Part shown: in pieces, positions 1 through 8,216 of the stretch
Layout of the letters: each line of letters begins with the position of its first letter
How positions within the stretch are numbered: position 1 is the first letter of the stretch
Source: CAWJPY01 sp963844865
GTDB taxonomy: Bacteria; Acidobacteriota; Thermoanaerobaculia; Thermoanaerobaculales; Sulfomarinibacteraceae
Assembly (NCBI GenBank): GCA_963844865.1
Contig: CAWJPY010000013.1
Span: 1 to 64,000 of the forward strand
Length of the DNA: 64,000 bases
Reading direction: 5' to 3'
Notes under the pieces: model-generated
Seen by the model: the letters and a program-made list of their open reading frames with translations, nothing else
Database searches by the model: none
What the model was told of the DNA's origin: nothing
Program-made: the position numbers and the translations under genes

Positions 1-1014
1 TTCGTCGAAGCTGGCGCCCACCAGTCGCAGGCCTTCGGCGAGGTCACTCTCGGACAGCACCAGCTCGTTGAAGTCGGCCTCGAAGAAGGCGGCGGTGTCG
101 CGGGCGAAGCGGGACTCGTCGAAGCTGAGGTCGGCGTGGCCGAGGGCAAACGCGTGGACGCCGGGGCCGAGCTGGTCGGCCAGGTGAGCGAGCACCGCCG
201 AGGAGTCGATCCCACCGGACAGGAACACGCCGATGGGGACGTCGGAGCGGCGCCGCCGCTCGACGGCGCGCGCGATCCGCCGGTCCAGCTCGTCGGCGAT
301 CTCGGCCGGGCTGGAGGCGGCCGCGGGGCCGACGAAGTGCTCGGCCAGGTCCCAGTAGGACCGCACCTCCACGCGGCCCTCCGCCGCCAGGAGCAGGTGG
401 CCGGCGGGCAGCTTGCGGATGCCGGCGATGGGGGTCAGCGGGGCGGGAAAGAAGTCGTGCAGCAGGTAGCGTCGCAGAGCCACGGGGTCGACCGCCCGTG
501 GGATGTGGGGATGGGCGAGCAGGGCCCTCAGCTCGGAACCGAACACCAGCTCGTTACGGCCCTGCCAGTAGAAGAGCGGCTTCTCACCCGCCCGGTCCCG
601 GAACAGGGCGAGGGTCTCGCGGCGCTGGTCCCACACGGTGAAGGCGAACATGCCGTTGAGGCGGTGCACCAGCTCGGGGCCCAGCTCCTCCCAGAGGTGG
701 GGCAGGACCTCGGTGTCGACGCCGGTGTGCAGGACATGCCCGCGGCCCTCGAGCCACGGACGCAGCTCGTCGTCGTTGTAGATCTCGGCGTTGGCCGCCG
801 ACCACACCGATCCATCCTCGTTGCTGAAGGGCGGCGAGGTCGCCTCGAGGTCGATGATGGCCAGTCGCCGAAAGCCGAGGTCGCAGGCTCCGGCGGAGAC
901 GTGACCCTCCCCGTCAGGGCCGCGGTGGATGAGGGTGGCCGCCATGCGACGGACGATGTCCGCCCGCTCTCCGGGAGCGTAGTCTCCGCCGAGGATGCCT
1001 ACGATGCCGCACAT
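1..1014 (-). CDS. asnB: Asparagine synthetase (glutamine-hydrolysing), C-terminus beyond window edge
   Basis: Converts aspartate to asparagine using ATP and glutamine ammonia in the cytosol. The frame is open from the ATG at 1014 to base 1 (338 codons), so the 3' end is missing. The protein begins MCGIVGILGG, giving the N-terminal nucleophile Cys of a class II glutamine amidotransferase. HRGPDGEG, RLAIIDLE and DTEVLPHLW follow in family order, and the synthetase domain has the PP-loop FLSGGIDSS near residue 260. One oddity is NAEIYN where the family usually has NGEIYN; that Gly helps form the oxyanion hole, and Ala is a mild change. Related class II synthetases that modify peptides or cell-wall precursors cannot be excluded because the C-terminus is cut. 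Confidence 0.9.
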   Translation of the reverse strand, partial: MCGIVGILGGDYAPGERADIVRRMAATLIHRGPDGEGHVSAGACDLGFRRLAIIDLEATSPPFSNEDGSVWSAANAEIYNDDELRPWLEGRGHVLHTGVDTEVLPHLWEELGPELVHRLNGMFAFTVWDQRRETLALFRDRAGEKPLFYWQGRNELVFGSELRALLAHPHIPRAVDPVALRRYLLHDFFPAPLTPIAGIRKLPAGHLLLAAEGRVEVRSYWDLAEHFVGPAAASSPAEIADELDRRIARAVERRRRSDVPIGVFLSGGIDSSAVLAHLADQLGPGVHAFALGHADLSFDESRFARDTAAFFEADFNELVLSESDLAEGLRLVGASFDE

Positions 1015-1279
1015 TCTCTGTTCGCCGTCCCATCCTCCCCGCCGCGGCGCGAGGGCCGGCGCGGCCGAGGGAGCCACATGCTACACGATACTCCGCCCCG
1101 CCAGCGCCAGCGCCAGCGCCAGCGAACCGCGGCGGAGGCCGCCGCAGCGATGGCCGTTGGGTCGGGTCCAGGGTGGGGGCTCCCCGCCTCTGCGTCTCTG
1201 CGTTCATCCTCTCCGTCTTCAGTCTCGGGCGGGTGGGGGCTTGGCGCCCTTGCGTTGAGCGCGGCCGGCAGCGCCCGCC
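1015..1279. repeat. Intergenic short-repeat block
   Basis: No gene is seen between asnB and the VirJ-like gene. The block holds four exact tandem copies of CCAGCG at 1101-1124. At about 1187-1256, read on the minus strand, is a header with AACGCA...GCCCCC...ACGCAGAGACGC. That header has a related copy at 57507-57570, and in both places it is followed by a short-period tract. Confidence 0.7.
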
Positions 1280-2695
1280 TCAACGCGTCGGCGGGGGAAG
1301 GTCGGCGAGGATGGTCGCGGCGAGCAGCTTGTAGTCTCCTCCCAGATGGTGGCCGCCGGCGAGCTCCACCTTCTTGACCCACCCCCAGCTCGGGTCCAGG
1401 GTGGGGCAGAGGCTGTCCTGCTCGTCGCTGCCGAAGATGCACAGGACGGGGGTTCCGCGCAGGGCGAGGATCTCGGGGGCGATGGGGCGTCCCTCGTCGG
1501 CGCCGGCGCCGAACCACTCGGTGAGGTGGAACTGGAAGGTCGCCGTGGTGCCGGGGCTGATGAGGGCGACCAGGCGCACCCGCTCCAGCAGCTCGGGAGG
1601 CAGGCCGGCGGCCATGAAGGGCAGGACCTCCGCGCCCAGGGAGTACCCCACCAGGATCGCGCTCGGGACCTTCCAGGTGGCGAAGCCCCTTCCCAGGATG
1701 CGGGCCAGGTCGCTGGCGGCCTCCACGGGCGTGCGCTGGCGCCAGAAGTACCGCAGGGAGTTCAGCCCGATCACGGGGTAGCCGCGGGCGGCGAGGGCGT
1801 TCCCGACCTGGCGATCCAGGGAGGCCCAGCCCCCGTCCCCGGAGAGGACCACCGCGATGCTGCTCTGGACCTCCCCCTGGGGCTGGACCTCCACCAGGGG
1901 AAGGCCCTCGATGGAGTCGCCGGCGGGGCCGGTGCCGGGCGGCCCGGTGCCGGAGATGCGGGCGAAGGCCTCCTTGAACTGGGGCAGCCAGTTGGCCTGG
2001 ACCGAGAACCCGTGGCCGACCCTGGGCAAGAGCACCACCTGTGCCGACCCCACCTGCCCGGCGAAGGCCTCCGCCTGGGGCGCCTGGCACACCCGGTCGA
2101 TCTCCCCCTGAAGGACCGTCCACGGCACCGCGAGCTCCGGCGCGGGATCGAACACGGCGCCGCGGCTCCGGGAGTTGGCGTGCCAGTGCAGGCCGGCCCC
2201 CTCGCAGAGCGGCTTCTTCAGGGGGAGGTCCGGGCAGAACGACAGGCTGATGGCCCCTTTGAAGGTGCCCTCGGGCGCCTCCACCAGGCTGGCGTAGGCC
2301 AGGGTGGCCCCGGAGGAGTAGCCCACCAGCACCGGTGCGATGTAGTCCGGCAGTGCCAGCTCCACCTGGACGTACTGGCTGAGGGCCTCGAGGTCCGCGG
2401 CGGCGTAGGTGCACCTGTCCGGCGCCTGGGCCGCTGCCGCCAGGTAGTGGTTGATGTCGATGCCCACCACCAGGGCGCCGAGGCCGGTCAGGGCCCGGGC
2501 CATGTCGATGACGCCCTTGTTCCAGCCACCGTCCCCGGAGATGAAGAGCACGACGTTGGTGGGCGCCCCGCCGGGCCGGTACAGGTGGACAGTGCCGAAG
2601 CGGCCGAAGGTGAGGGTGTCACCGACCGCCGCGGCGGCACCGGGGGAGACCGCCAGGGAGATGAGAAGAAGCAGGCCGAGCCAGCGTGTTTTCAT
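1280..2695 (-). CDS. Exported AcvB/VirJ-like alpha/beta hydrolase, two tandem domains
   Basis: The 471-residue product has a signal peptide (MKTRWLGLLLLISLAVSPGA) followed by two similar halves. The first half carries VVLFISGDGGWNKG and the nucleophile elbow GYSSGATLAYA. The second carries VVLSGDGGW and GYSLGAEVLPF. This matches the AcvB architecture, in which a VirJ domain (PF06057) is duplicated. In Agrobacterium AcvB/VirJ act in the periplasm; AcvB has been linked to lysyl-phosphatidylglycerol hydrolysis and VirJ to T-DNA transfer. The ATG at 2695 is chosen because it starts a clean signal peptide; the frame stays open upstream to 2854 but reads as non-protein-like. No type IV secretion genes are visible, so a lipid-hydrolase role is the better guess. 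Confidence 0.8.
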   Translation of the reverse strand: MKTRWLGLLLLISLAVSPGAAAAVGDTLTFGRFGTVHLYRPGGAPTNVVLFISGDGGWNKGVIDMARALTGLGALVVGIDINHYLAAAAQAPDRCTYAAADLEALSQYVQVELALPDYIAPVLVGYSSGATLAYASLVEAPEGTFKGAISLSFCPDLPLKKPLCEGAGLHWHANSRSRGAVFDPAPELAVPWTVLQGEIDRVCQAPQAEAFAGQVGSAQVVLLPRVGHGFSVQANWLPQFKEAFARISGTGPPGTGPAGDSIEGLPLVEVQPQGEVQSSIAVVLSGDGGWASLDRQVGNALAARGYPVIGLNSLRYFWRQRTPVEAASDLARILGRGFATWKVPSAILVGYSLGAEVLPFMAAGLPPELLERVRLVALISPGTTATFQFHLTEWFGAGADEGRPIAPEILALRGTPVLCIFGSDEQDSLCPTLDPSWGWVKKVELAGGHHLGGDYKLLAATILADLPPPTR

Positions 2696-2786
2696 GCTCC
2701 GGAATCTAACACCTGTGGTCGTCCTGGACATCGGGCGGTCCCCGGGGGGCTGTCGCTGGAGGTGCCGCGCGGCTACTCTGACCGGC

Positions 2787-3440
2787 ATGATGCCGTCTGG
2801 CCGCCTGCCCTGGCTGGTGCTTGCAGCCGCCGTCCACCTCGCCCTCCGGCTCACCTACGTCCTGGGCATCGGGCTGGTTCTGAGACGGGAGGCGGCCCGC
2901 TCTCCCAAGGCCCCGGATCATCGCCGTCGCTGGCTGGCCTTCAAACGCCGGGCCGCCGCCGTCCTGGACGCCGACGCGATCAGCTTCGTCGTCCTCGCCG
3001 TGCTCGGTTTCGACACCTTGCCACTGGCGATCCCGTGGGCGGTGGCGGTGACCGTGGCCCTCCCCCTGGCGGCCATCGGGATCGGGGCCAAGGTGGCTGC
3101 GTGGAGGGTGGTGGGGGTGGAGGGCTACTACTGGTACGACTTCTTCTGCCCTCCGGAGGAGGTGCACAGGGCACGCTCCGGCATCTATCGCTGGTTCGCC
3201 AACCCCATGTACGGTCCCGGGTACCTGCACGCCTTCGCCCTCGCGCTGGCGTTGCGCTCGGGTTGGGGAATGGCGGCGGCTCTCTTCGACTGGGTGGCCA
3301 TCTGGGCGTTCTTCCTCATCTTCGAGCGGCCCCACACGCGGCGCGTGGTCTATGGCCAGCAACCCCCAACGGGCAGAGCCCTCGCTACCTGTTGGCGACG
3401 AAGAGCACGGGGCGATGGGCGAGGTTCGCGCGGTCGATGA
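2787..3440 (+). CDS. PEMT/isoprenylcysteine methyltransferase-like membrane protein
   Basis: A 217-residue protein with about four or five hydrophobic segments. Its C-terminal part resembles the phospholipid/isoprenylcysteine methyltransferase family: RSGIYRWFANPMYGPGYL corresponds to the usual GxYrxxRHPxY motif, and FERPHTRRVVYG to the late acidic/Arg motif. The usual His of RHP is Asn here. It would use S-adenosylmethionine at the membrane; the acceptor is unknown. Two ATGs are adjacent (2787, 2790). There is no clear Shine-Dalgarno, and TACTCT ends 8 nt before the start, which would fit a leaderless message. The last 56 nt overlap the convergent glycosyltransferase gene, so the C-terminus looks less family-like. 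Confidence 0.65.
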   Translation: MMPSGRLPWLVLAAAVHLALRLTYVLGIGLVLRREAARSPKAPDHRRRWLAFKRRAAAVLDADAISFVVLAVLGFDTLPLAIPWAVAVTVALPLAAIGIGAKVAAWRVVGVEGYYWYDFFCPPEEVHRARSGIYRWFANPMYGPGYLHAFALALALRSGWGMAAALFDWVAIWAFFLIFERPHTRRVVYGQQPPTGRALATCWRRRARGDGRGSRGR

Positions 3441-5085
3441 CCACCATGCGATCGCGGACGGAGGGTGGGACTGCATCCAGGGAGCGGGCGTTGACCAGGG
3501 CGTAGACCCTGGCGGACGACTCCAGGTGTGCGGTGAGCACGGCCGGGTCGAGGGTTTCCCGGGTGTAGACACCGTCGGAGTAGAAGGCGATGGCCACGGG
3601 CAGGTTGCCGACGTCGTAGGCGACCACGGCGTGGCCCGCGGCCCGCGATGCGGCTGTCACCCGTCGCACCTCCACGGCCAGGGGACGGGCCGACTTGATG
3701 GGCTCGAAGGCCGGGTAGAGCAGCGGTGGGACCAGCAGGTAGAGGACCAGCATGCCCGCCGCCGGGGCGAGCACCGAGCCCAGCAACCGTCGCCGGAGCG
3801 CCTGCCAGACGGTCGCCGCACCGGTCAGGAGGAGGACAGCGCCGAGCAGGAGGCCCGTCATCGCGGAGACCTGGGGATAGCGGCCCACGGCCACGGGCAC
3901 GGCCAGCCCGGCCAGCCCCAGCACGGCACCGATGACGACCTGCGCAACCGTGACCCACCGCGGGTCCACGGGTGACGCCTCGCGTCCGTCCCGGCGCCGA
4001 CCTGCGGCGGCCACCAGGCTCGCGATGAGGAGCGCGATGGCCGGGAAGGCGGGGAGCACGTAGAGGTCCCGCTTCTCGGTGGAGATGGAGAAGAAGACCA
4101 CGACGAAGATCGCCGCCACGGCCAGGAAGCGGTCGCCGGCCGCGCGCCGCCGCCGCCAGGCCAAAAGCAGAGCCCCCGGCAGGAGGCCCGACCAGGGCAG
4201 GAGGGAGACGGGCAGGTGGAGGAGGTAGTAGTAGAACGGTTGCCGGTGGTGCATGCCGTGGATGGCGCGGTTCACGAAGTGCTCGCGCAGCGCGCCCCAG
4301 ACGGTGTAGCCATCGGGGCCGGCGACGCTGACCGCCAGGACCCAGGCGCCGGTGATCGCCACGAAGAGGAGCGGCCCCAGGACGGGGGCGAAGCCCCGCC
4401 AGCGCCGCAGGTCGCGGTCCGAGGCCAGGGTCAAGAGGGCGATGCCGAGGGGCAGCAGGAGCCCGACGGGGCCCTTGGCCAGGGTCGCCAGCGCCGCCGC
4501 CAGCCAGAACAGCAGACCGGCCCGGCGACCGTCGGCCTCGCCGGCCCGGTGGGCGGCAAAGGCGGCGAGCGCCACCCAGATCAGGAAGCACAGCAGGGAG
4601 TCGATCTGGGCCCAGCGGGCCTTGTCCCAGAACATGTAGCTCGTGGCCAACACGATTCCGGCGAGGGCGGCGACGTCCCGGTCCCAGAAGCGACGACCGA
4701 GGCGCATGGTCAGGGCGAGGGTGCCGAGGGCGGCCAGGGCCGAGGGCAGGCGCGCCGTCACCTCCAGGATCTGTCCGAAGGGCGCGGAGAAAGCGGCGAT
4801 CAGCCAGAAGAAGAGGGGCGGCTTGTGGCTGTTCACCACGCCGTTGATGAAGGTCACGAGCCAGTGGCCCCCCGCCAGCATCTCCCGCGCCCCCTCCGCG
4901 AAGAAGGGCTCGTCCGGCGCCCACAGGTCGTGGCCCCACAGGAACCAGAAGAAGAGGACGGCGGCCAGGATGAGGACGGCTCCCTCGCGGGAGAGCCCGC
5001 GCGCGCGGGGCGCGGTTGCCGATCGGCGAGCAGATGGGACCGGCACGGCGGGTTCCGGAGCGGGCGAGGGTGGTGAGGTCTGCAT
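3385..5085 (-). CDS. ArnT-like (GT83) polyprenyl-phosphate-sugar glycosyltransferase
   Basis: A polytopic inner-membrane protein of 566 residues. After a Pro/Ala-rich cytoplasmic leader and the first membrane helix comes LWAPDEPFFAEGAREML, whose Asp-Glu pair is the catalytic region of ArnT/PMT-type GT-C enzymes. HKPPLFFWLIAAF follows in the expected place. These enzymes move a sugar from an undecaprenyl-phosphate carrier to lipid A, protein or another envelope acceptor on the outer face of the membrane. The ATG at 5085 (MQTSPPSP) is preferred over an upstream ATG at 5184. A TACAAT box lies about 55 nt upstream. No arn aminoarabinose genes are nearby, so the donor sugar is unknown. Confidence 0.8.
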   Translation of the reverse strand: MQTSPPSPAPEPAVPVPSARRSATAPRARGLSREGAVLILAAVLFFWFLWGHDLWAPDEPFFAEGAREMLAGGHWLVTFINGVVNSHKPPLFFWLIAAFSAPFGQILEVTARLPSALAALGTLALTMRLGRRFWDRDVAALAGIVLATSYMFWDKARWAQIDSLLCFLIWVALAAFAAHRAGEADGRRAGLLFWLAAALATLAKGPVGLLLPLGIALLTLASDRDLRRWRGFAPVLGPLLFVAITGAWVLAVSVAGPDGYTVWGALREHFVNRAIHGMHHRQPFYYYLLHLPVSLLPWSGLLPGALLLAWRRRRAAGDRFLAVAAIFVVVFFSISTEKRDLYVLPAFPAIALLIASLVAAAGRRRDGREASPVDPRWVTVAQVVIGAVLGLAGLAVPVAVGRYPQVSAMTGLLLGAVLLLTGAATVWQALRRRLLGSVLAPAAGMLVLYLLVPPLLYPAFEPIKSARPLAVEVRRVTAASRAAGHAVVAYDVGNLPVAIAFYSDGVYTRETLDPAVLTAHLESSARVYALVNARSLDAVPPSVRDRMVVIDRANLAHRPVLFVANR

Positions 5086-5139
5086 CGTGATTCCCGCGGC
5101 GGCGGGCCGTGTTCCGGGGGCCGTCGGCGGCGGGCGCCC

Positions 5140-5145
5140 ATTGTA
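5140..5145 (-). promoter_or_regulatory. Candidate -10 box for the GT83 gene
   Basis: TACAAT read on the minus strand, 55 nt upstream of the ATG at 5085. No good -35 is visible 16-18 nt further upstream. The same TACAAT hexamer recurs before other minus-strand genes in the window (16198, 32631, 38272). Confidence 0.35.
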
Positions 5146-5158
5146 CGCGACGCACGAT

Positions 5159-5185
5159 TTGACAGCCGCTGTGACCTGCGTCACT
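5159..5185 (+). promoter_or_regulatory. Candidate promoter -35 with CRP-like palindrome before the TonB receptor
   Basis: TTGACA at 5159-5164 matches a sigma-70 -35 element exactly. TGTGA-N6-TCACT at 5170-5185 matches the CRP/FNR-family consensus TGTGA-N6-TCACA at nine of ten defined bases. The palindrome core is GTGAC-CTGC-GTCAC (5171-5184). The receptor ATG is about 85 nt downstream. No CRP-family gene is in the window, so regulation is inferred from this single site. Confidence 0.4.
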
Positions 5186-5269
5186 CTTTGTTCGAGGATG
5201 AAACAAGGACGTCAGGTGCGGGCGCAGGCGCCCGCAAACCTGGCCTCGTTCGGAGGAAGGTGGCTGGGG

Positions 5270-8203
5270 ATGAGGACGACAGATGTCGTGGAGGGTCAAC
5301 GTGCAGGCGCTCCGAGCGTGGCCCTGGCGCTGTTGCTGACGCTGCTGGCAACGGGAATCGCATTTGCACAACAGGCGACCACCGGCACCATCGCCGGACG
5401 AGTGACGTCCGAAGCGGGGGCCCCCCTGCGGGACGCGATGGTGACGCTCACGTCCGAGCGGGGCGTGAGGTCGGAGCCCACCGACGACGGCGGCCGGTTC
5501 CTGTTCCCCTATCTCACCCCCGGTCCGTACGATCTCCGGGTCGAGCTGGATGGCTACCAGGCGATGCAGCAGACGAACGTGGCGGTGGGGCTCGGGCGAC
5601 GGGTGGAGCTGGGCTTCGTTCTCTCGCCGGGCGCATTCGAGGCCGTGATGGACGTCAACGCGACCTCCCCGGTGATCGACCTGTCGTCGGTGGCGACCGG
5701 GCTCACGATGAGCAGCCGTCTTCTCGAGCAGGTGCCCGTGGGCCGGAAGCTCAGCGATGCCTTCTACCTCGCGCCGGGAGTGTCGTCGAGCGGCGGCGCC
5801 GGCGCGTCGAACCCGTCCATCTCCGGGGCCAGCGGCCTGGAGAACCAGTACGTGGTGGACGGGGTCAACATCAACCATCCCAGGTACGGGGGCCTGGGCG
5901 TGTACGCCCGCGGCTACGGCTCCATCGGCAGCGGCGTCGCCTACGACTTCATCGACGAGATCCAGGTCCGCACGGCGGGTACCGAGGCGGAGTACGCACA
6001 GTCCACCGGCGGACTGGTGAACGTGATTACCAAGAGCGGCTCCAACGAGTGGCGCGGCTCGGTCTTCGGGTACGTGAGCCCGGACGCGCTGGAGAGCGAC
6101 TGGCGCCGGGTGGAGCTGACGGCGGGCGCCGTCAACACCGTCGCCCAGAGCCGTCGGGAGCTGGGGTTGAGCCTCGGGGGACCACTCCTGCGGGACCGGC
6201 TCTTCTTCTTCGTGGCCGCCGATCATCGTCGCGATCGTGACAGCCTGGTGGCGCCCGACGGCTTCCCCCTCGCAGCTCTCGGCGCCGTCGATCGGGAGCG
6301 CACCATCACCTCCTATGCCGCCAAGGTCACCGCGTCCCTGAGCTCCAGCCACCGCCTCGACGCGTCGGTCTTCGGCGACCCGGGCGAGGGTGCCGTGGGA
6401 CCGCAGACCACGGACGCGTTGCTCTACCCCAACCGCGCCGCGTTCAGCTCCCTGGACTTCGGCGGACACACCCAGTCCCTGCGCTACCACGGTGTCCTGA
6501 GCGACAGCTGGCTGTTGGAGGCGTCCGTCGGCCACGCCACCCACACCTTCCGTGAAACTCCCTCGGTGGACGAGTGGCAGCTCGTGGACGAGACCACGAC
6601 CCCGCCGTCCTACTCCGGGGGCATGGGCAGGTACAGCGGCGACAGCCGCGGGGAGAGCTTCCAGTACGAGCTCAAGTCCACCAACCTCATCGGCGTCCAC
6701 GACGTGCGCTACGGGGCCAGCGTCGAGGATGTGAGCTACGACGAGACGACGGGTCGGACCGGGCCCCCCGTGACCCTCGCCAACGGTCGCCAGACCGGCT
6801 CGGGCGGGATCATCACCGTCTACCCCGATCCCGCGTTCGGGCGCATCTACCGCGTCACCGGCGCCCAGCTCGACGCCGAGCGAGCCAGCCGGCAACGGTA
6901 CGTGAGCGCCTTCCTCCAGGACAAGCTGTACCTGGGCAGCCACCTGACCGTGTCGGGGGGCGTGCGCTACGAGCGCCAGGAGATGGTGGGGACGGCGAGC
7001 TCGGTGGTGCTGGACAACAACTGGGCGCCGCGCCTTGGGGTGGTCTGGGACCCCACGGGCGAGGGGAGGATCAAGCTCTACTCCAGCTACGGGATCTTCT
7101 TCGCCCGCATCCCCAACGACATGCCGGTGCTGATATTCCAGGGGGGCACCCGGGTGCGCTGGGCGGACTACTTCGACGCGGCCCTCGCCGAGCCGGTGCC
7201 GGACGGAGTCGTGGCCCTGGACACCGCGGTCCACCTCTCCATGTCGCAGGGGCGCCCCGTCCGGTTGGCGCCCGGTGCGGGGACGACCTACATCCAGGAA
7301 GCGGTGGCCGGGCTGGAGGTCGAGCTGTGGCCGCAGCTCGCCGTCGGCGTCCGCTACCTGTACCGCGACATGCCCCGCGTTTTGGAGGACATCGTCAACG
7401 CGGCCATGGTCCTGTACCTGACCGGAGAGGCGGACGGAGCGCAGCGTCTCATCGGCAACCCCGAGGACGGTTCGCCGCCCACCCTGGACGGCATCGGCGC
7501 GTTCGAGCAGCCGATCCATCGCTATCAGGCGGTGGAGCTGACGGCCAACCGGCGCTACGCCGACAACTGGACCCTCCTCGCCTCCTATCGCTGGTCGCGG
7601 CTGGAGGGCACCTACGAGGGGTTCTTCCGCAACGACAACGGCCAGGCGCATCCGGCGTTGACCTCGCTCTTCGACTACCCGACCAACGACCCCAGCTACA
7701 CGGAGATCGGCGTCCCTCAGTTCGGCTTCCGCGGCGACATCCGCTACCTGGGTGATCTGGGCGCCGGGCCGCTGCCCACCGACCGCACCCACCAGCTCAA
7801 GGTCTACGGCGCGTACACCTTCGATGGCGGTCTCAGCCTCGGAGCGGGGGTGTGGGCGAGCTCGGGACGTCCCCTCACCCCCATGGCGGCGGACCCGGTC
7901 CTGAGCAGGATCGGGGACATTCCCGAGGCACCCCGGGGCGCCGGCATCTTGACCGAGGACGGGTTCCGGACCCGGACGCCCAATGAGCTGGCTGTGGACC
8001 TCCACGGCGACTACCGGCTGGGGCTGGGCCGCGGCGATCTGGTGGTCGCGGTGGACGTCTTCAACGTCCTCGACCGGCGGGGCGTGTTGGACTACGACCA
8101 GAACACGGAGCGCGCGCCCCGGGTGGTGAACCCGGACTTCGGTCGACGCATCGCCTACCAGGAGCCGCGGCGGGTGCGGCTGGGTGTGCGCTATGAGTTC
8201 TGA
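5270..8203 (+). CDS. Oar-like TonB-dependent outer-membrane receptor
   Basis: A 977-residue outer-membrane protein. It has a signal peptide ending near GIAFAQQ, then a carboxypeptidase regulatory-like beta-sandwich at residues ~40-120 (TGTIAGRVTSEAGAPLRDAM). A plug domain follows (QYVVDGVNINHP, DEIQVRTAGTEAEYAQSTGG, VNVITKSGSNEWRGS) and then a long beta-barrel ending in VRYEF with terminal Phe. This architecture imports large or scarce ligands using TonB energy; the ligand is not readable. The ATG at 5270 is chosen because GGAGGAAGG sits 9 nt upstream and the signal peptide starts there; an alternative is 5198. It is followed 13 nt after its stop by a GGT-like lipoprotein gene, which may process an imported peptide or amide. 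Confidence 0.9.
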   Translation: MRTTDVVEGQRAGAPSVALALLLTLLATGIAFAQQATTGTIAGRVTSEAGAPLRDAMVTLTSERGVRSEPTDDGGRFLFPYLTPGPYDLRVELDGYQAMQQTNVAVGLGRRVELGFVLSPGAFEAVMDVNATSPVIDLSSVATGLTMSSRLLEQVPVGRKLSDAFYLAPGVSSSGGAGASNPSISGASGLENQYVVDGVNINHPRYGGLGVYARGYGSIGSGVAYDFIDEIQVRTAGTEAEYAQSTGGLVNVITKSGSNEWRGSVFGYVSPDALESDWRRVELTAGAVNTVAQSRRELGLSLGGPLLRDRLFFFVAADHRRDRDSLVAPDGFPLAALGAVDRERTITSYAAKVTASLSSSHRLDASVFGDPGEGAVGPQTTDALLYPNRAAFSSLDFGGHTQSLRYHGVLSDSWLLEASVGHATHTFRETPSVDEWQLVDETTTPPSYSGGMGRYSGDSRGESFQYELKSTNLIGVHDVRYGASVEDVSYDETTGRTGPPVTLANGRQTGSGGIITVYPDPAFGRIYRVTGAQLDAERASRQRYVSAFLQDKLYLGSHLTVSGGVRYERQEMVGTASSVVLDNNWAPRLGVVWDPTGEGRIKLYSSYGIFFARIPNDMPVLIFQGGTRVRWADYFDAALAEPVPDGVVALDTAVHLSMSQGRPVRLAPGAGTTYIQEAVAGLEVELWPQLAVGVRYLYRDMPRVLEDIVNAAMVLYLTGEADGAQRLIGNPEDGSPPTLDGIGAFEQPIHRYQAVELTANRRYADNWTLLASYRWSRLEGTYEGFFRNDNGQAHPALTSLFDYPTNDPSYTEIGVPQFGFRGDIRYLGDLGAGPLPTDRTHQLKVYGAYTFDGGLSLGAGVWASSGRPLTPMAADPVLSRIGDIPEAPRGAGILTEDGFRTRTPNELAVDLHGDYRLGLGRGDLVVAVDVFNVLDRRGVLDYDQNTERAPRVVNPDFGRRIAYQEPRRVRLGVRYEF

Positions 8204-8216
8204 GAGGAGCCACCGG

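Noticed and set aside
1101..1124. CRISPR array
   Set aside because: The repeats are 6 bp without spacers, and there are no cas genes in the window.
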